Shown here: piece after piece, positions 34,612-43,609 of the stretch
Position numbering within the stretch: position 1 is the stretch's first letter
Layout of the letters: every line of letters begins with the position of its first letter
Assembly (NCBI GenBank): GCA_036541255.1
Contig: JAZHDD010000020.1
Location: 1 to 64,000 of the forward strand
Origin: Paucidesulfovibrio sp036541255
Lineage (GTDB): Bacteria > Desulfobacterota > Desulfovibrionia > Desulfovibrionales > Desulfovibrionaceae
DNA length: 64,000 bases
Direction of reading: 5' to 3'
The notes under the pieces: generated by a model
The model's input: only the letters and a program-made list of their open reading frames with translations
What the model was told of the DNA's origin: nothing
Database searches by the model: none
Translations under genes and position numbers: made by a program

Positions 34612-36276
34612 ATGAACGCCCGCCTCCCCTTGTTTGCCTGCCTTCTTGGCGCCATTGCGATGCTGCTCGCAGGCTGCTCCGCGCCCTCGGATGGGCGTGA
34701 TCAGACGACGTCTTCGTCGACGGTCATCGAAGATTGGGGACCGCCTGTTGCAGGCGGACATTTGGTACAGGCCATGCTGGGGGATGCCAGTAATCTCATC
34801 CCGTTATTGTCATCGGATTCCGGGTCCAGCACGATCACTGGATCGATTTTCGTGGCTCCGCTTCGTTACAACCGGGATTTGGATTTGGAGCTTTGGGCCG
34901 CCGAGTCGTACGAAGTGCTGGAAGAAGGACGGTTGCTCCGTTTCAAGCTGCGTGAGGACGTACGCTGGTTTGACGGCGAGCCGCTTACGGCGGAAGATGT
35001 GGAATTCACCTACAAGCTGATGACCGATCCCAAAACGCCCACGGCTTATGCCGGGGACTATGAACAGATCAAGGAGTTCAAACGTACCGGGCGCTATACT
35101 TTTGAAGTACGCTACGAGGAGCCCTATGCGCGGGCCATGGTTACGTGGGCTCATTCCATCCTGCCCAAGCATGCCCTGGAAGGGGAGGACTTGCTGAATA
35201 CCAAGTACAGCCGCGAGCCTTTGGGGGCTGGGGCGTACAAACTCAAGGAATGGGTGCCTGGCCGTCATATCGTCTTGGAAGCCAACGAAGATTACTTTCT
35301 CGGCAGGCCTTATATCGACGAGCTCGTCTACCGCATCATTCCGGATCAGGCCACGCAGTTTCTGGAGCTCAAGGCCGGCAACCTGGATATGCTCAGCCTG
35401 GGGCCCATGGATTACATCTACCAGACCACCGGTCCTGACTGGGATGCGAATTTTATCAAGTACAACTACCTGAGTAGCTCGTATACGTATCTTGGCTACA
35501 ATCTGGAACACCCGATTTTCAGTGATCGGCGCGTGCGGCGTGCCCTTGCCCATGCCATCGATCGCGAGGAAATCGTCCGCGGCGTGCTGCTTGGCTTGGG
35601 CGAGCCCGCAGTGGGGCCGTTTATGCCCGGCACTTGGGCGGCGAGAACCGATCTCAAACCGTTTGCCTTTGATCCGGCCAAGGCTCGAGCCCTCTTGGCG
35701 GACGCGGGTTGGAAGGATTCCGATGGTGACGGCGTTCTGGACAAGGACGGCAGGCCGTTTTCCTTTACGCTCATGACCAATCAGGGCAACAGCCAACGTA
35801 TCCGCACGGCCACGATCATCCAATACCGTTTGGCCCAGATCGGTGTGCAGGTTGAGGTGCGCACGGTGGAATGGGCGACATTTTTGAACGAGTTCATCGA
35901 CAAGGGGCGTTTCGACGCCGTGGTGCTGGCCTGGACCATCCCGGTCGAGGCAGACCCATATTCTGTCTGGCATTCGGACAATGCCAAGGACGGTGGACTC
36001 AATTTCGGGCGTTTCCGCAATGCCGAGTTGGATCGGTTGGTGGAGGCTGCCCGTAAGACGCTCGACCGCGAAACGCGGCGCGCATTGTATTATAGGGTGC
36101 AGGAAATACTTCACGAGGAACAGCCCTATTGTTTCCTGTACGTTCCCATGGCGCTGCCCATAGTGGCCGCACGCGTCAAGGGCATTGAACCCGCGCCTGC
36201 GGGCATAGGCTATAACTCCGACCTCTGGTGGATTCCCGCCCCGTTGCAGGGGACCCGCCCGCAGATGAGCGAATAA
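34612..36276 (+). CDS. ABC-type peptide/oligopeptide substrate-binding lipoprotein
   Basis: This 554-residue family 5 extracellular solute-binding protein has a lipoprotein signal peptide ending in LLAGC (Cys22). The body shows the usual features: RFKLREDVRWFDGEPLTAEDV near residue 115 and the RRALAHAIDRE segment near residue 305. The DADKDGR-like GDGVLDKDGRPF turn is also present. The start at 34612 follows AAGGAAAAG and yields the signal peptide; an in-frame extension of 73 residues lacks one. No permease or ATPase genes are adjacent, so it relies on components encoded elsewhere. Its last base is shared with the start of the Rel/Spo gene (TAATG). Confidence 0.85.
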   Translation: MNARLPLFACLLGAIAMLLAGCSAPSDGRDQTTSSSTVIEDWGPPVAGGHLVQAMLGDASNLIPLLSSDSGSSTITGSIFVAPLRYNRDLDLELWAAESYEVLEEGRLLRFKLREDVRWFDGEPLTAEDVEFTYKLMTDPKTPTAYAGDYEQIKEFKRTGRYTFEVRYEEPYARAMVTWAHSILPKHALEGEDLLNTKYSREPLGAGAYKLKEWVPGRHIVLEANEDYFLGRPYIDELVYRIIPDQATQFLELKAGNLDMLSLGPMDYIYQTTGPDWDANFIKYNYLSSSYTYLGYNLEHPIFSDRRVRRALAHAIDREEIVRGVLLGLGEPAVGPFMPGTWAARTDLKPFAFDPAKARALLADAGWKDSDGDGVLDKDGRPFSFTLMTNQGNSQRIRTATIIQYRLAQIGVQVEVRTVEWATFLNEFIDKGRFDAVVLAWTIPVEADPYSVWHSDNAKDGGLNFGRFRNAELDRLVEAARKTLDRETRRALYYRVQEILHEEQPYCFLYVPMALPIVAARVKGIEPAPAGIGYNSDLWWIPAPLQGTRPQMSE

Positions 36277-38444
36277 TGATCCGTATCAACGAAATTACTG
36301 ACAAGGTCGCGGCCTACATCGACAAGCCGGACCTGACCCTGATCCAAAAAGCCTATGTGTTTTCCGCCCAGGCGCACGAAGGCGTGGTGCGCCGTTCGGG
36401 CGAACCGTATATCTCACATCCGTTGTCCGTGGCGAATATCCTGGCCGATATGCAGATGGACGAAGCCACAGTGGCCGCCGGACTGCTGCATGACACGGTG
36501 GAGGACACGGAAACCTCGGTGGACGAGATCGACGAATTGTTCGGCGAGGAAGTCGCGGACATCGTCAATGGCGTGACCAAGATTTCCAAGATGGATTTCG
36601 AGTCCAAGGCAATCGCCCAGGGCGAGAATACCCGCAAGATGATCCTGGCCATGGCCGAAGATATCCGGGTGCTCATGGTCAAACTGGCGGACCGGCTGCA
36701 CAACATGCGCACGCTGCAATTCATGAAGCCCATGAAGCAGCGCCTCATCGCCCAGGAGACGCAGGAAATCTATGCGCCTCTGGCCAACCGTCTTGGCCTG
36801 CACAGGCTCAAGATCGAGCTGGAGGACCTCTGTCTCAAGTACCTGCATCCCGATGTCTATGAACAGCTCAGCGAAGGGGTGCAGCAGCATCATACTTCGG
36901 GGCAGTTCTACATCGAAAAGGTCGTGGGCCTGCTCGAGGAGATGCTCCGGAAAAACAAGATCAAGGGCCGCATTCTCGGGCGCACCAAGCATCTGTATTC
37001 GACCTACAACAAGATGCAGCAGCAGAATCTGACCCTGGACGAGGTTTACGACCTCATCGCCTTCCGGGTCGTGGTGGATTCCATCAAGGACTGTTACGCG
37101 GTGCTCGGTCTGGTGCACTCCATCTGGCGGCCTGTGCCGGGCCGTTTCAAGGACTATATTTCCACTCCCAAGGCCAATATGTACCAGTCCCTGCACACCA
37201 CGGTGGTGGGACCGGACGGGGAGCGCATCGAAATTCAGATCCGTACCGAGGAAATGCACCGTGTGGCCGAGTACGGCGTGGCCGCGCACTGGCAATACAA
37301 GGAAACGGGCAAGGGGCCTAAGCGCAAAATGCATTCCGCGGGACGGGATGCGGAACGCTTCACTTGGTTACGTCAGATCATGGACTGGCAGCGGGAGCTT
37401 TCCGACCCCCGGGAGTTCATGGCCTCGTTGCGTTTCGACCTGTTTCAGGATGAAGTCTATGTGTTCACTCCGGCCGGAGAGATCAAGGAATTGCCGGAAG
37501 GGGCCACGCCCGTCGATTTCGCCTATTCGATCCATACGGAGGTGGGCGATCATTGTTCCGGTGCCAAGGTGAACGGAAGGCTGGTGCCGCTTTCCTCTCC
37601 GCTGCACAACGGCGACCGGGTGGAGGTTTTCACGGACAAAAAGCGCAAGCCCAGCCGGGATTGGCTCAAGTTCGTCAAGACGGCCAAGGCCCGAACGCGC
37701 ATCAAGTATTACATCCGCACCGAAGAACGTGCCCGAAGCATTGCCCTGGCCAGGGAATTGCTGGAAAAGGAAGGGCGGCGGCACGGCATCAATGTGACCA
37801 AGGCCATGAAGGAAGGACAGTTCAACAAGCTGGCCGAGAGCTTCAACATGCCGTCTGTGGACGACCTGCTTTCCCAGATCGGGTATGCGCGGATAACGCC
37901 CAACAAGGCGCTCAAGCGGCTGCTTTCGCTCCTGGAAGGCAAGCCCGAAGGGAAGGAACTTCCAGAACCGGCGGAAGAAGGGCCGACCAAGAAACCCAAG
38001 GGTAAGAGCGAAGGCATCAAGATCAGCGGCGTGGACAATGTGCTCGTGCGTTTCGCCTCCTGCTGCAATCCGTTGCCCGGCGAGCCCATCACCGGTTACA
38101 TCACGCGCGGCCGGGGGGTGACGGTACACCGCAACGACTGCCCCCACGTCAAGAATTTCGAGCCGGAAAGGCTGTTGAATGTGACCTGGGAAGGACAGGA
38201 CGATCATCCCTATCCGGCGCGCATTCGTATCCGGTGCGCCAACCAGAAAGGCATGCTGGCCCGGATCACGAAGATATTGTCGGACGAGGATATCAACATC
38301 GATTCCGGAACGTTCGAATCAAGCGTGGATGGCTGTTCCGTGTTGGAACTGACCGTGGAAGTGCGTAGCCTGGATCAGCTTTATGCGGCCTTGTCCAAGG
38401 TCAAATCCGCGGGTTCGGTCAAGGAGGCCATGCGTCTTTCCTAG
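36276..38444 (+). CDS. rsh: bifunctional (p)ppGpp synthetase/hydrolase
   Basis: This 722-residue Rel/Spo homologue makes and degrades the stringent-response alarmone. The N-terminal HD hydrolase keeps H48, H72-D73 and E77-D78 (HDTVEDT). The synthetase has the RFKD form (R290, K292, D293) that marks bifunctional enzymes rather than RelA, plus MYQSLHTTV. TGS (about 385-445), a zinc-finger region (FASCCNPLPGEPI) and a C-terminal ACT domain (about 645-722) follow. The ATG overlaps the stop of the preceding lipoprotein gene by one base. It is convergent with the next gene, their stop codons sharing the palindrome CTAG at 38441-38444. Confidence 0.95.
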   Translation: MIRINEITDKVAAYIDKPDLTLIQKAYVFSAQAHEGVVRRSGEPYISHPLSVANILADMQMDEATVAAGLLHDTVEDTETSVDEIDELFGEEVADIVNGVTKISKMDFESKAIAQGENTRKMILAMAEDIRVLMVKLADRLHNMRTLQFMKPMKQRLIAQETQEIYAPLANRLGLHRLKIELEDLCLKYLHPDVYEQLSEGVQQHHTSGQFYIEKVVGLLEEMLRKNKIKGRILGRTKHLYSTYNKMQQQNLTLDEVYDLIAFRVVVDSIKDCYAVLGLVHSIWRPVPGRFKDYISTPKANMYQSLHTTVVGPDGERIEIQIRTEEMHRVAEYGVAAHWQYKETGKGPKRKMHSAGRDAERFTWLRQIMDWQRELSDPREFMASLRFDLFQDEVYVFTPAGEIKELPEGATPVDFAYSIHTEVGDHCSGAKVNGRLVPLSSPLHNGDRVEVFTDKKRKPSRDWLKFVKTAKARTRIKYYIRTEERARSIALARELLEKEGRRHGINVTKAMKEGQFNKLAESFNMPSVDDLLSQIGYARITPNKALKRLLSLLEGKPEGKELPEPAEEGPTKKPKGKSEGIKISGVDNVLVRFASCCNPLPGEPITGYITRGRGVTVHRNDCPHVKNFEPERLLNVTWEGQDDHPYPARIRIRCANQKGMLARITKILSDEDINIDSGTFESSVDGCSVLELTVEVRSLDQLYAALSKVKSAGSVKEAMRLS

Positions 38445-39235
38445 GGCGATTCAAAAGGCGGAGCTACTTCCAAGAGTAGCACTTTGGGCTGTGGGTCGGT
38501 CCAAAGTAATTGCAGCTTCCGGTATGCGGCAAACCCCGAAGCCGAGCGTATGTCGGTGCGGATGACGCCGCTTCTTCGCGTGGCCTGATACAGCCAGTTT
38601 CGGCCTTGCATATCCACCAGAAGCAGGCCGACATGGTGGTGATGCACACGGCCATGCCAAAGACGGTTGAAGCTCAAGAGATAGACGCGGTCCTGACGTA
38701 GTTGCGACTGCACAGCATCCCAGGCTTTTTTGTCCGTCGCGTTGAACCCACGCATTCTGGCCTGGTCCAATACTCCCGGCAGTTGCAAGGCCCCTTCCGG
38801 CATGATCTGTCTGCGTTCCAATTCCTCAGAGATATTGAGTATCAGGTCGAGGCCGTAATCCCAATCCAATCCCAGCGGGGCGTCCGGCCCGCTATCGTTG
38901 TTTCTGTCTCGGGTCAGATTGGCCAGCGGTTTGTTTGCGTGCAGCAGTGTGCGGCCTGCCGCGACGACAAGACCGCTGCAATTGAGCCCCGGCGAGTTTA
39001 TAACGGTTTCAGGGTGTTCAAACAGAATATATTGTCCTTGTTCGTCAATGACGCCGTCTTCCCGATAGGGAATGCCGAGGAAGGGGGCAAGGGCATCGAT
39101 TAATGTCGTTTCAATGATGGCGTTTTGTCGTTTTGGCCCGGAATAATCCAAGGCCGAGGCTGTTGCCGTACGAGTGAAAACGCTCACCAGGAGCAGCGCG
39201 AGCAGGATGATGTGGCGGTGCCTGGGCATGGTCAT
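38441..39235 (-). CDS. secreted NlpC/P60-like putative cysteine peptidase
   Basis: This 264-residue protein has a Sec signal peptide of about 28 residues (basic start, LLALLLVSVF core, ATASA end). A candidate catalytic cysteine C86 lies in GLNCSGLVVAAGR, the same context as NlpC/P60 enzymes, and a histidine cluster HHHHVGLLL (198-204) could supply the histidine. It is probably a periplasmic cell-wall amidase or peptidase. The start at 39235 is preceded by AAGGAGAACTCG, an excellent ribosome site. The similarity to NlpC/P60 is motif-level only, so a different papain-like family is possible. Confidence 0.6.
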   Translation of the reverse strand: MTMPRHRHIILLALLLVSVFTRTATASALDYSGPKRQNAIIETTLIDALAPFLGIPYREDGVIDEQGQYILFEHPETVINSPGLNCSGLVVAAGRTLLHANKPLANLTRDRNNDSGPDAPLGLDWDYGLDLILNISEELERRQIMPEGALQLPGVLDQARMRGFNATDKKAWDAVQSQLRQDRVYLLSFNRLWHGRVHHHHVGLLLVDMQGRNWLYQATRRSGVIRTDIRSASGFAAYRKLQLLWTDPQPKVLLLEVAPPFESP

Positions 39236-39397
39236 CGAGTTCTCCTTGGCCGCTGCCGTGGTAGCACGATGTTCGTTGAATTTGCCAGTGTGTATGCTTC
39301 GGAATTCTAGTTGGAGTTTTTTTTCAGCTGGGGTAAGGTGACTGCATTCATCCGAATGGCCGCCGTCATGGCGGTCTTTCAAGCAAGGAGGATCGGC

Positions 39398-39580
39398 ATG
39401 CCCATCGTGATCGACGAGAACGAATGCATAGGTTGTGAAACCTGCGTGGAGCTTTGTCCGGATGTCTTCGAAATGAATGAGGAAACGGAAAAGGCCGTAG
39501 TCAAAAAGCCTGATTCCGAATTGGATTGCGTGGAAGAGGCAATCGACAGTTGCCCAAGCGAGGCCATTTCCAAGGCATAG
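39398..39580 (+). CDS. [4Fe-4S] ferredoxin
   Basis: This 60-residue ferredoxin has one [4Fe-4S] cluster ligated by C10, C13, C16 and C52. C20 and C44 occupy the positions of the disulfide or second-cluster residues in D. gigas ferredoxin. The size, the acidic surface and this cysteine layout are characteristic of Desulfovibrio ferredoxins, and it may be an electron partner of the KorDABC enzyme. The ATG at 39398 follows AAGGAGGATCGGC. It stands alone, 162 bases from the divergent peptidase gene. Confidence 0.9.
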   Translation: MPIVIDENECIGCETCVELCPDVFEMNEETEKAVVKKPDSELDCVEEAIDSCPSEAISKA

Positions 39581-39735
39581 TCCCTGCCTCCGACGGGAGG
39601 AGGCAAGAGAGCGGCGGTTGAATGCGGCGTTCGACATGCAGGATTCGACTGCCTTTGTTTGTTATCCTCAGGGCTACTTGCTGTTAAGGAAGGAAAGGCG
39701 CAGAAGCGCCTTCTCCTGATGAATCTACAACAAAA

Positions 39736-39766
39736 ACAAGGCGTACTTGCGTGCGCCTTGTTTTTT
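39736..39766 (+). terminator. rho-independent terminator after ferredoxin gene
   Basis: ACAAGGCG (39736-39743) pairs with CGCCTTGT (39754-39761), followed by six T. A smaller hairpin AAGGCGC/GCGCCTT lies just before it. The distance to the ferredoxin stop is about 155 bases. Confidence 0.75.
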
Positions 39767-39848
39767 GCCTCTATTCTCATAAGTTCTCAGAGTGGTTGGC
39801 GGGGTTCGGCTTCTTGCTTCCGTCCAGATTCTTCCGTATTCCCCACGG

Positions 39849-41159
39849 ATGCAGACCAAAGACGCTTCCATTCTTCATTTGGATCAGTGCCATGCGTGGC
39901 ATCCCTACGCTTCCGTAACTTCTTCGCTACCGGTTTATGAGGTGCTCTCCGCTGCCGGGGTACGGCTGACCCTTGCGGATGGCCGTACCCTGCTGGACGG
40001 CATGGCTTCCTGGTGGTGCGCGGTGCATGGCTATAATCATCCTGTCCTCAACCGCGCGCTTGTGTCCCAGCTCGATTCCATGGCTCATGTCATGTTCGGG
40101 GGATTGACCCATGCGCCAGCGGCCCGTTTATGCGCCCGACTGGCCGAGCTTGCTCCCGGCGATCTGAGCCGTGTGTTTCTCTGCGATTCCGGATCGGTTT
40201 CCGTTGAAGTGGCCATGAAAATGGCCATGCAATACATGGCGGGCAAGGGCAAATCTCGGCGTTGCCGTTTCCTGACGGTGCGCAGCGGATACCATGGCGA
40301 CACCTTCCACGCCATGTCCGTATGCGATCCGGTCACGGGTATGCATGGATTGTTTGCCGGTGCCCTGCCCAGGCAATATTTTGCACCGGAGCCCTCCATT
40401 CCGTACGGCGAAGTTTGGGATGACAGAGAGATGCGGCCCTTTGCGGAGCTTCTGCATGCCCGGTGCGAGGAAATCTGCGCCGTGATTCTGGAGCCCGTGG
40501 TGCAGGGAGCCGGAGGAATGCGGTTTTATCATCCGGAATATCTGCGGCGTGTACGGGAGCTTTGCGACGAGAACGGCGTTCTGCTTATTCTGGACGAAAT
40601 CGCCACGGGTTTTGGCCGTAGCGGCAAGTTCTGGGGGGCGGATCATGCAGGCGTGGTGCCGGACATCATGTGCGTGGGCAAGGCCCTTACCGGCGGTTAT
40701 ATGACCCTGGGCGCGACCATCGCCACGGATCATGTGGCGGAAATGGTTTGTTCCGGAGAGCCGGGCCTGTTCATGCACGGTCCGACATTCATGGCCAATC
40801 CTTTGGCCTGTTCCGTGGCCCTGGCAAGCATCGGCCTGCTTTTCGATGAACCATGGCAGCCTCGCGTTCAGGCTTTGGAATCGGCGTTGCAGGAAGGACT
40901 GGAACCTTGCCATGCATTGCCGCACGTCACAGACGTACGCGTGTTGGGCGCCATCGGCGTTGTTGAACTCGACCGGCCCGTGAAACTTGCGGAAATCCAG
41001 CGTCAGTTCGTGGCGCGCGGAGTGTGGGTGCGGCCTTTCGGCAAATTGGTCTATGTTATGCCTCCCTATGTGATGGGCAGGGAAGATACGGCTCTGTTGA
41101 CACGCACCATTGGGGACGTGCTGGAGCGCGACCAGGACATCCGGCGGGAAGCCTCGTGA
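39849..41159 (+). CDS. bioA: adenosylmethionine-8-amino-7-oxononanoate aminotransferase
   Basis: BioA uses S-adenosylmethionine as amino donor to make 7,8-diaminopelargonate in biotin synthesis. The 436-residue PLP enzyme shows the BioA-specific opening HLDQCHAWHPYASV, WWCAVHGYNHP, and the PLP lysine K278 in GKALTGGYM. ILDEIATGFGRSGKF, with the PLP-pyridine aspartate, is also present. The ATG at 39849 gives the family N-terminus; an in-frame extension upstream is not conserved in form. The stop overlaps the bioD start, so bioA and bioD are coupled. No bioB, bioF or birA is nearby and no clear BirA-type operator was seen. Confidence 0.93.
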   Translation: MQTKDASILHLDQCHAWHPYASVTSSLPVYEVLSAAGVRLTLADGRTLLDGMASWWCAVHGYNHPVLNRALVSQLDSMAHVMFGGLTHAPAARLCARLAELAPGDLSRVFLCDSGSVSVEVAMKMAMQYMAGKGKSRRCRFLTVRSGYHGDTFHAMSVCDPVTGMHGLFAGALPRQYFAPEPSIPYGEVWDDREMRPFAELLHARCEEICAVILEPVVQGAGGMRFYHPEYLRRVRELCDENGVLLILDEIATGFGRSGKFWGADHAGVVPDIMCVGKALTGGYMTLGATIATDHVAEMVCSGEPGLFMHGPTFMANPLACSVALASIGLLFDEPWQPRVQALESALQEGLEPCHALPHVTDVRVLGAIGVVELDRPVKLAEIQRQFVARGVWVRPFGKLVYVMPPYVMGREDTALLTRTIGDVLERDQDIRREAS

Positions 41160-41809
41160 TCTTTTTTGTGAGCGGCATCGACACCGGAGTGGGCAAGACT
41201 GTGGCCACAAGCTGCATGTTGGGCTGGCTTTTGGGCCAGGGCAGGCGTGCCACGGCCATGAAGCTGGTACAGACCGGGTTGCGCGATGAGCCCGGGGATC
41301 AGGAGGCGTACCGGCGTTGGAGCGGGGGCCATGGTTTGCCGGAATGCCCGGCCTGTTATGCCTATCCGGCCTCGCCGGACCTGGCGGCTTCGCTTGAGGG
41401 GAAAGACATCGATACAAGTCGTCTCGTGTTGGCAGCGGAACAGGCGGCCAGCAAAACAGACATTCTATTGGTGGAAGGGGCGGGCGGGCTGATGGTACCG
41501 CTTACTGCCGGAGTGACTCTTTTGGACCTGTTGCAGGAGACGCGTTGGGCCGTGCTGCTCGTTGCGAGTGCCCGGCTCGGCAGCATCAACCACACCCTGC
41601 TTTCCCTGGAGGCCCTGGCTGGCCGGCAGATTCCACTGGCCGGGCTGGTTTTCAACGAGGTCCCGCATGTGGATGCCTGCATGCGCGAGCATGCCCTGGC
41701 GACATTCCGGCGGGGCCTGCGGCGTTATGATTTTCCCGAGCGGTTGGCTTTGTTGCCGGACAGCGGCGCGGCCAATTCCGAACCGGATTTTTCCGTATTA
41801 TTCGGCTGA
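41156..41809 (+). CDS. bioD: dethiobiotin synthetase
   Basis: BioD closes the ureido ring of dethiobiotin from diaminopelargonate, CO2 and ATP. The 217-residue protein has the P-loop GIDTGVGKT at 7-15, the substrate lysine in MKLVQTG, and the EGAGGLMVPL motif. The start is a GTG at 41156 that overlaps the bioA stop by four bases; other in-frame starts upstream lie inside bioA. The 3' end overlaps the convergent symporter gene by 12 bases. Confidence 0.93.
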   Translation: MIFFVSGIDTGVGKTVATSCMLGWLLGQGRRATAMKLVQTGLRDEPGDQEAYRRWSGGHGLPECPACYAYPASPDLAASLEGKDIDTSRLVLAAEQAASKTDILLVEGAGGLMVPLTAGVTLLDLLQETRWAVLLVASARLGSINHTLLSLEALAGRQIPLAGLVFNEVPHVDACMREHALATFRRGLRRYDFPERLALLPDSGAANSEPDFSVLFG

Positions 41810-43123
41810 ACAGACGGTCTTCCTGTCCCAAAACAAGCAGGCCCCGAGGCTAATGAGCGTGGATACGCCCAATCCGGCCAGAGGCAGCCATGTTTCTCCG
41901 GTCATGCTTCCGGCAAGCGCCATTCCCCCGCCAGGCACTGCGGCCCAGAGCAGCACAGCGTGATTCGGCACGAACCTTCCGCGTCCGAGCAGTCCGGCGG
42001 CCAGCGGCGGTACCAAGCCAGCCGTGAAGATGGAGTAGGCCTCCAGCAGGATGCCGATGATGTCCTGGCGTCTCAGAGCCACGGCAGTGGCGGCCGCGCC
42101 CGTGATGATCACCATGCTTCGCACGGTTTTCACGTTTCGGGAGCCTATCAGGTCCAGGGAAACGATGGAGCCCACGGCCAGCAGGCAGGTGTCGGCTGAA
42201 GAGACAATGGCCGAGAGCAGCGCCAGCAGAAACACGGTGGAACCGATATTGCCGAGGTGCGATTGGGCCACACTGGTCAGAACATCCCCTTCAATGCCGG
42301 GCTGGTGGTATCCGGCCCAGAGGCCGACCGCGGTGATGCCCAGGCTTACGGGTACGATCAGGATGCCAGATGCCAGGGAGGCGCGGCGTGCGGTCTTGGG
42401 ATCGCGGGCTGTGAAGAGTCGGCTGAAAATGACTGGGCAAATGAAGTAGGAGCCGCCGACCAGGAGCAGGAATTCCATGAGATCGCGGACGCCGAAGGAC
42501 TCGTTGACGGCCACAGGGGCCAGCACGGCCAGAGGTACCGGGGCACCGCCGTAGAGCACGAGGAGCAGCCAGCCGAAACCAGTTGCAAGAATGCCGAATT
42601 GGAGCATGTCGGTGCGGAAGACCGAATGCTGGCCACCAAGCACGGCGTAACCGGTGATGACTGCGGCGGTCGCCAGGGTCATGGACAGGGTGCCGTGCCC
42701 GGAAAGCGTGGCCGCAACTTTTGCGGCGGCTACGAATTGCGCGGCAACGATACCGGTCCAGCCTGCGGCGACCACGACTGCGGCCACCTTGCGCATCCAT
42801 GGGCCGGCGACTTGCTCGGCCAGATCGGGAAGCGTGCTTGTGCCCAGACCGCGCACCCGTTCCGAGAGCAGCGCGGCCTGAAACAAGAGCCCCACCGCTC
42901 CCACACCCAGCCACCAAAAGGCGGGAAAGCCCGTTTTATAAGCCATGCCTACCACTGCCATGGTGGCGCTGGCCCCGATCACCGAGGCCAGGATGGAAAG
43001 GGTGACGGCCGTTGTGGACTTGCTTCTGCCCGCCAGTACGTAGTCGTCCCAGTTGCGGGAGCGCCGCCAGTCAAGAATACCGATCAGGGCTAGCAGGCCC
43101 AGGTAGATGATGAGCGTGTGCAT
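41798..43123 (-). CDS. sodium:solute symporter (SSS family)
   Basis: This 441-residue inner-membrane protein has about 12-13 membrane helices. It shows the SSS family pattern: AGRSKSTTAVTLSILASVIGASA in the first third (sodium-binding helix), GLLFQAALLSERVRGLGTSTLPD, and SSADTCLLAVGSIVSLDL in the second half. The substrate cannot be predicted; proximity to biotin genes might suggest biotin or a precursor, but the genes are convergent and not in one operon. The ATG at 43123 has no strong ribosome site, so the start is moderately certain. Confidence 0.8.
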   Translation of the reverse strand: MHTLIIYLGLLALIGILDWRRSRNWDDYVLAGRSKSTTAVTLSILASVIGASATMAVVGMAYKTGFPAFWWLGVGAVGLLFQAALLSERVRGLGTSTLPDLAEQVAGPWMRKVAAVVVAAGWTGIVAAQFVAAAKVAATLSGHGTLSMTLATAAVITGYAVLGGQHSVFRTDMLQFGILATGFGWLLLVLYGGAPVPLAVLAPVAVNESFGVRDLMEFLLLVGGSYFICPVIFSRLFTARDPKTARRASLASGILIVPVSLGITAVGLWAGYHQPGIEGDVLTSVAQSHLGNIGSTVFLLALLSAIVSSADTCLLAVGSIVSLDLIGSRNVKTVRSMVIITGAAATAVALRRQDIIGILLEAYSIFTAGLVPPLAAGLLGRGRFVPNHAVLLWAAVPGGGMALAGSMTGETWLPLAGLGVSTLISLGACLFWDRKTVCSAE

Positions 43124-43364
43124 GGACGGGGTCTTAGCGCAGGGAAAGGAGCTGCATCAAGGGGAGAGAGACTGGACTATTGTTACAATATCTCTTCATA
43201 CCGTTACGATGATTTGGCTTATGTTGGGACTCATGTGGCTTCCTTGTGTCTTTGGTCGTGAAGCGTAATTGGTCATTTTCCATTCTTGGCGGAAGAGACT
43301 GCCAGCCGTGACAGATTAGGTGTTTAAATTTTATCAAGAGTGCCTCGGCCTCTTTGGTTCCTGT

Positions 43365-43592
43365 TTATGAAGATCCCGGGTTGGAGACAATGTCACTTAT
43401 GCTTTGCAAATCCTTGCCTCTCTCTTGTGCCAGCTTTTTCCATTTTCTTTTTTCCTTTTTTAAAGACTCAATGGTGTGGAGCAGGTTTTGTATTGTTTGT
43501 GCGGGGTAACCGTGTGTTCCACGGCTACCCCTGCGCAGCTCTTCGCTGTTGTGCTGCCTGATGGAGGCGAGTTGATTGGCATCAAGGATCAT
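43365..43592 (-). CDS. small coiled-coil protein downstream of nrdD (hypothetical)
   Basis: A 75-codon ORF begins 18 bases after the nrdD stop on the same strand. The product has a long charged helix (about residues 32-68, rich in Lys/Glu) likely to be a coiled coil. Its ribosome site is weak. The place right after nrdD is often taken by the activase nrdG, but this protein has no radical-SAM cysteine motif. I cannot assign a function and it may not be a gene. Confidence 0.35.
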   Translation of the reverse strand: MILDANQLASIRQHNSEELRRGSRGTHGYPAQTIQNLLHTIESLKKEKRKWKKLAQERGKDLQSISDIVSNPGSS

Positions 43593-43609
43593 TGGGACGT
43601 ATTGTTCCG

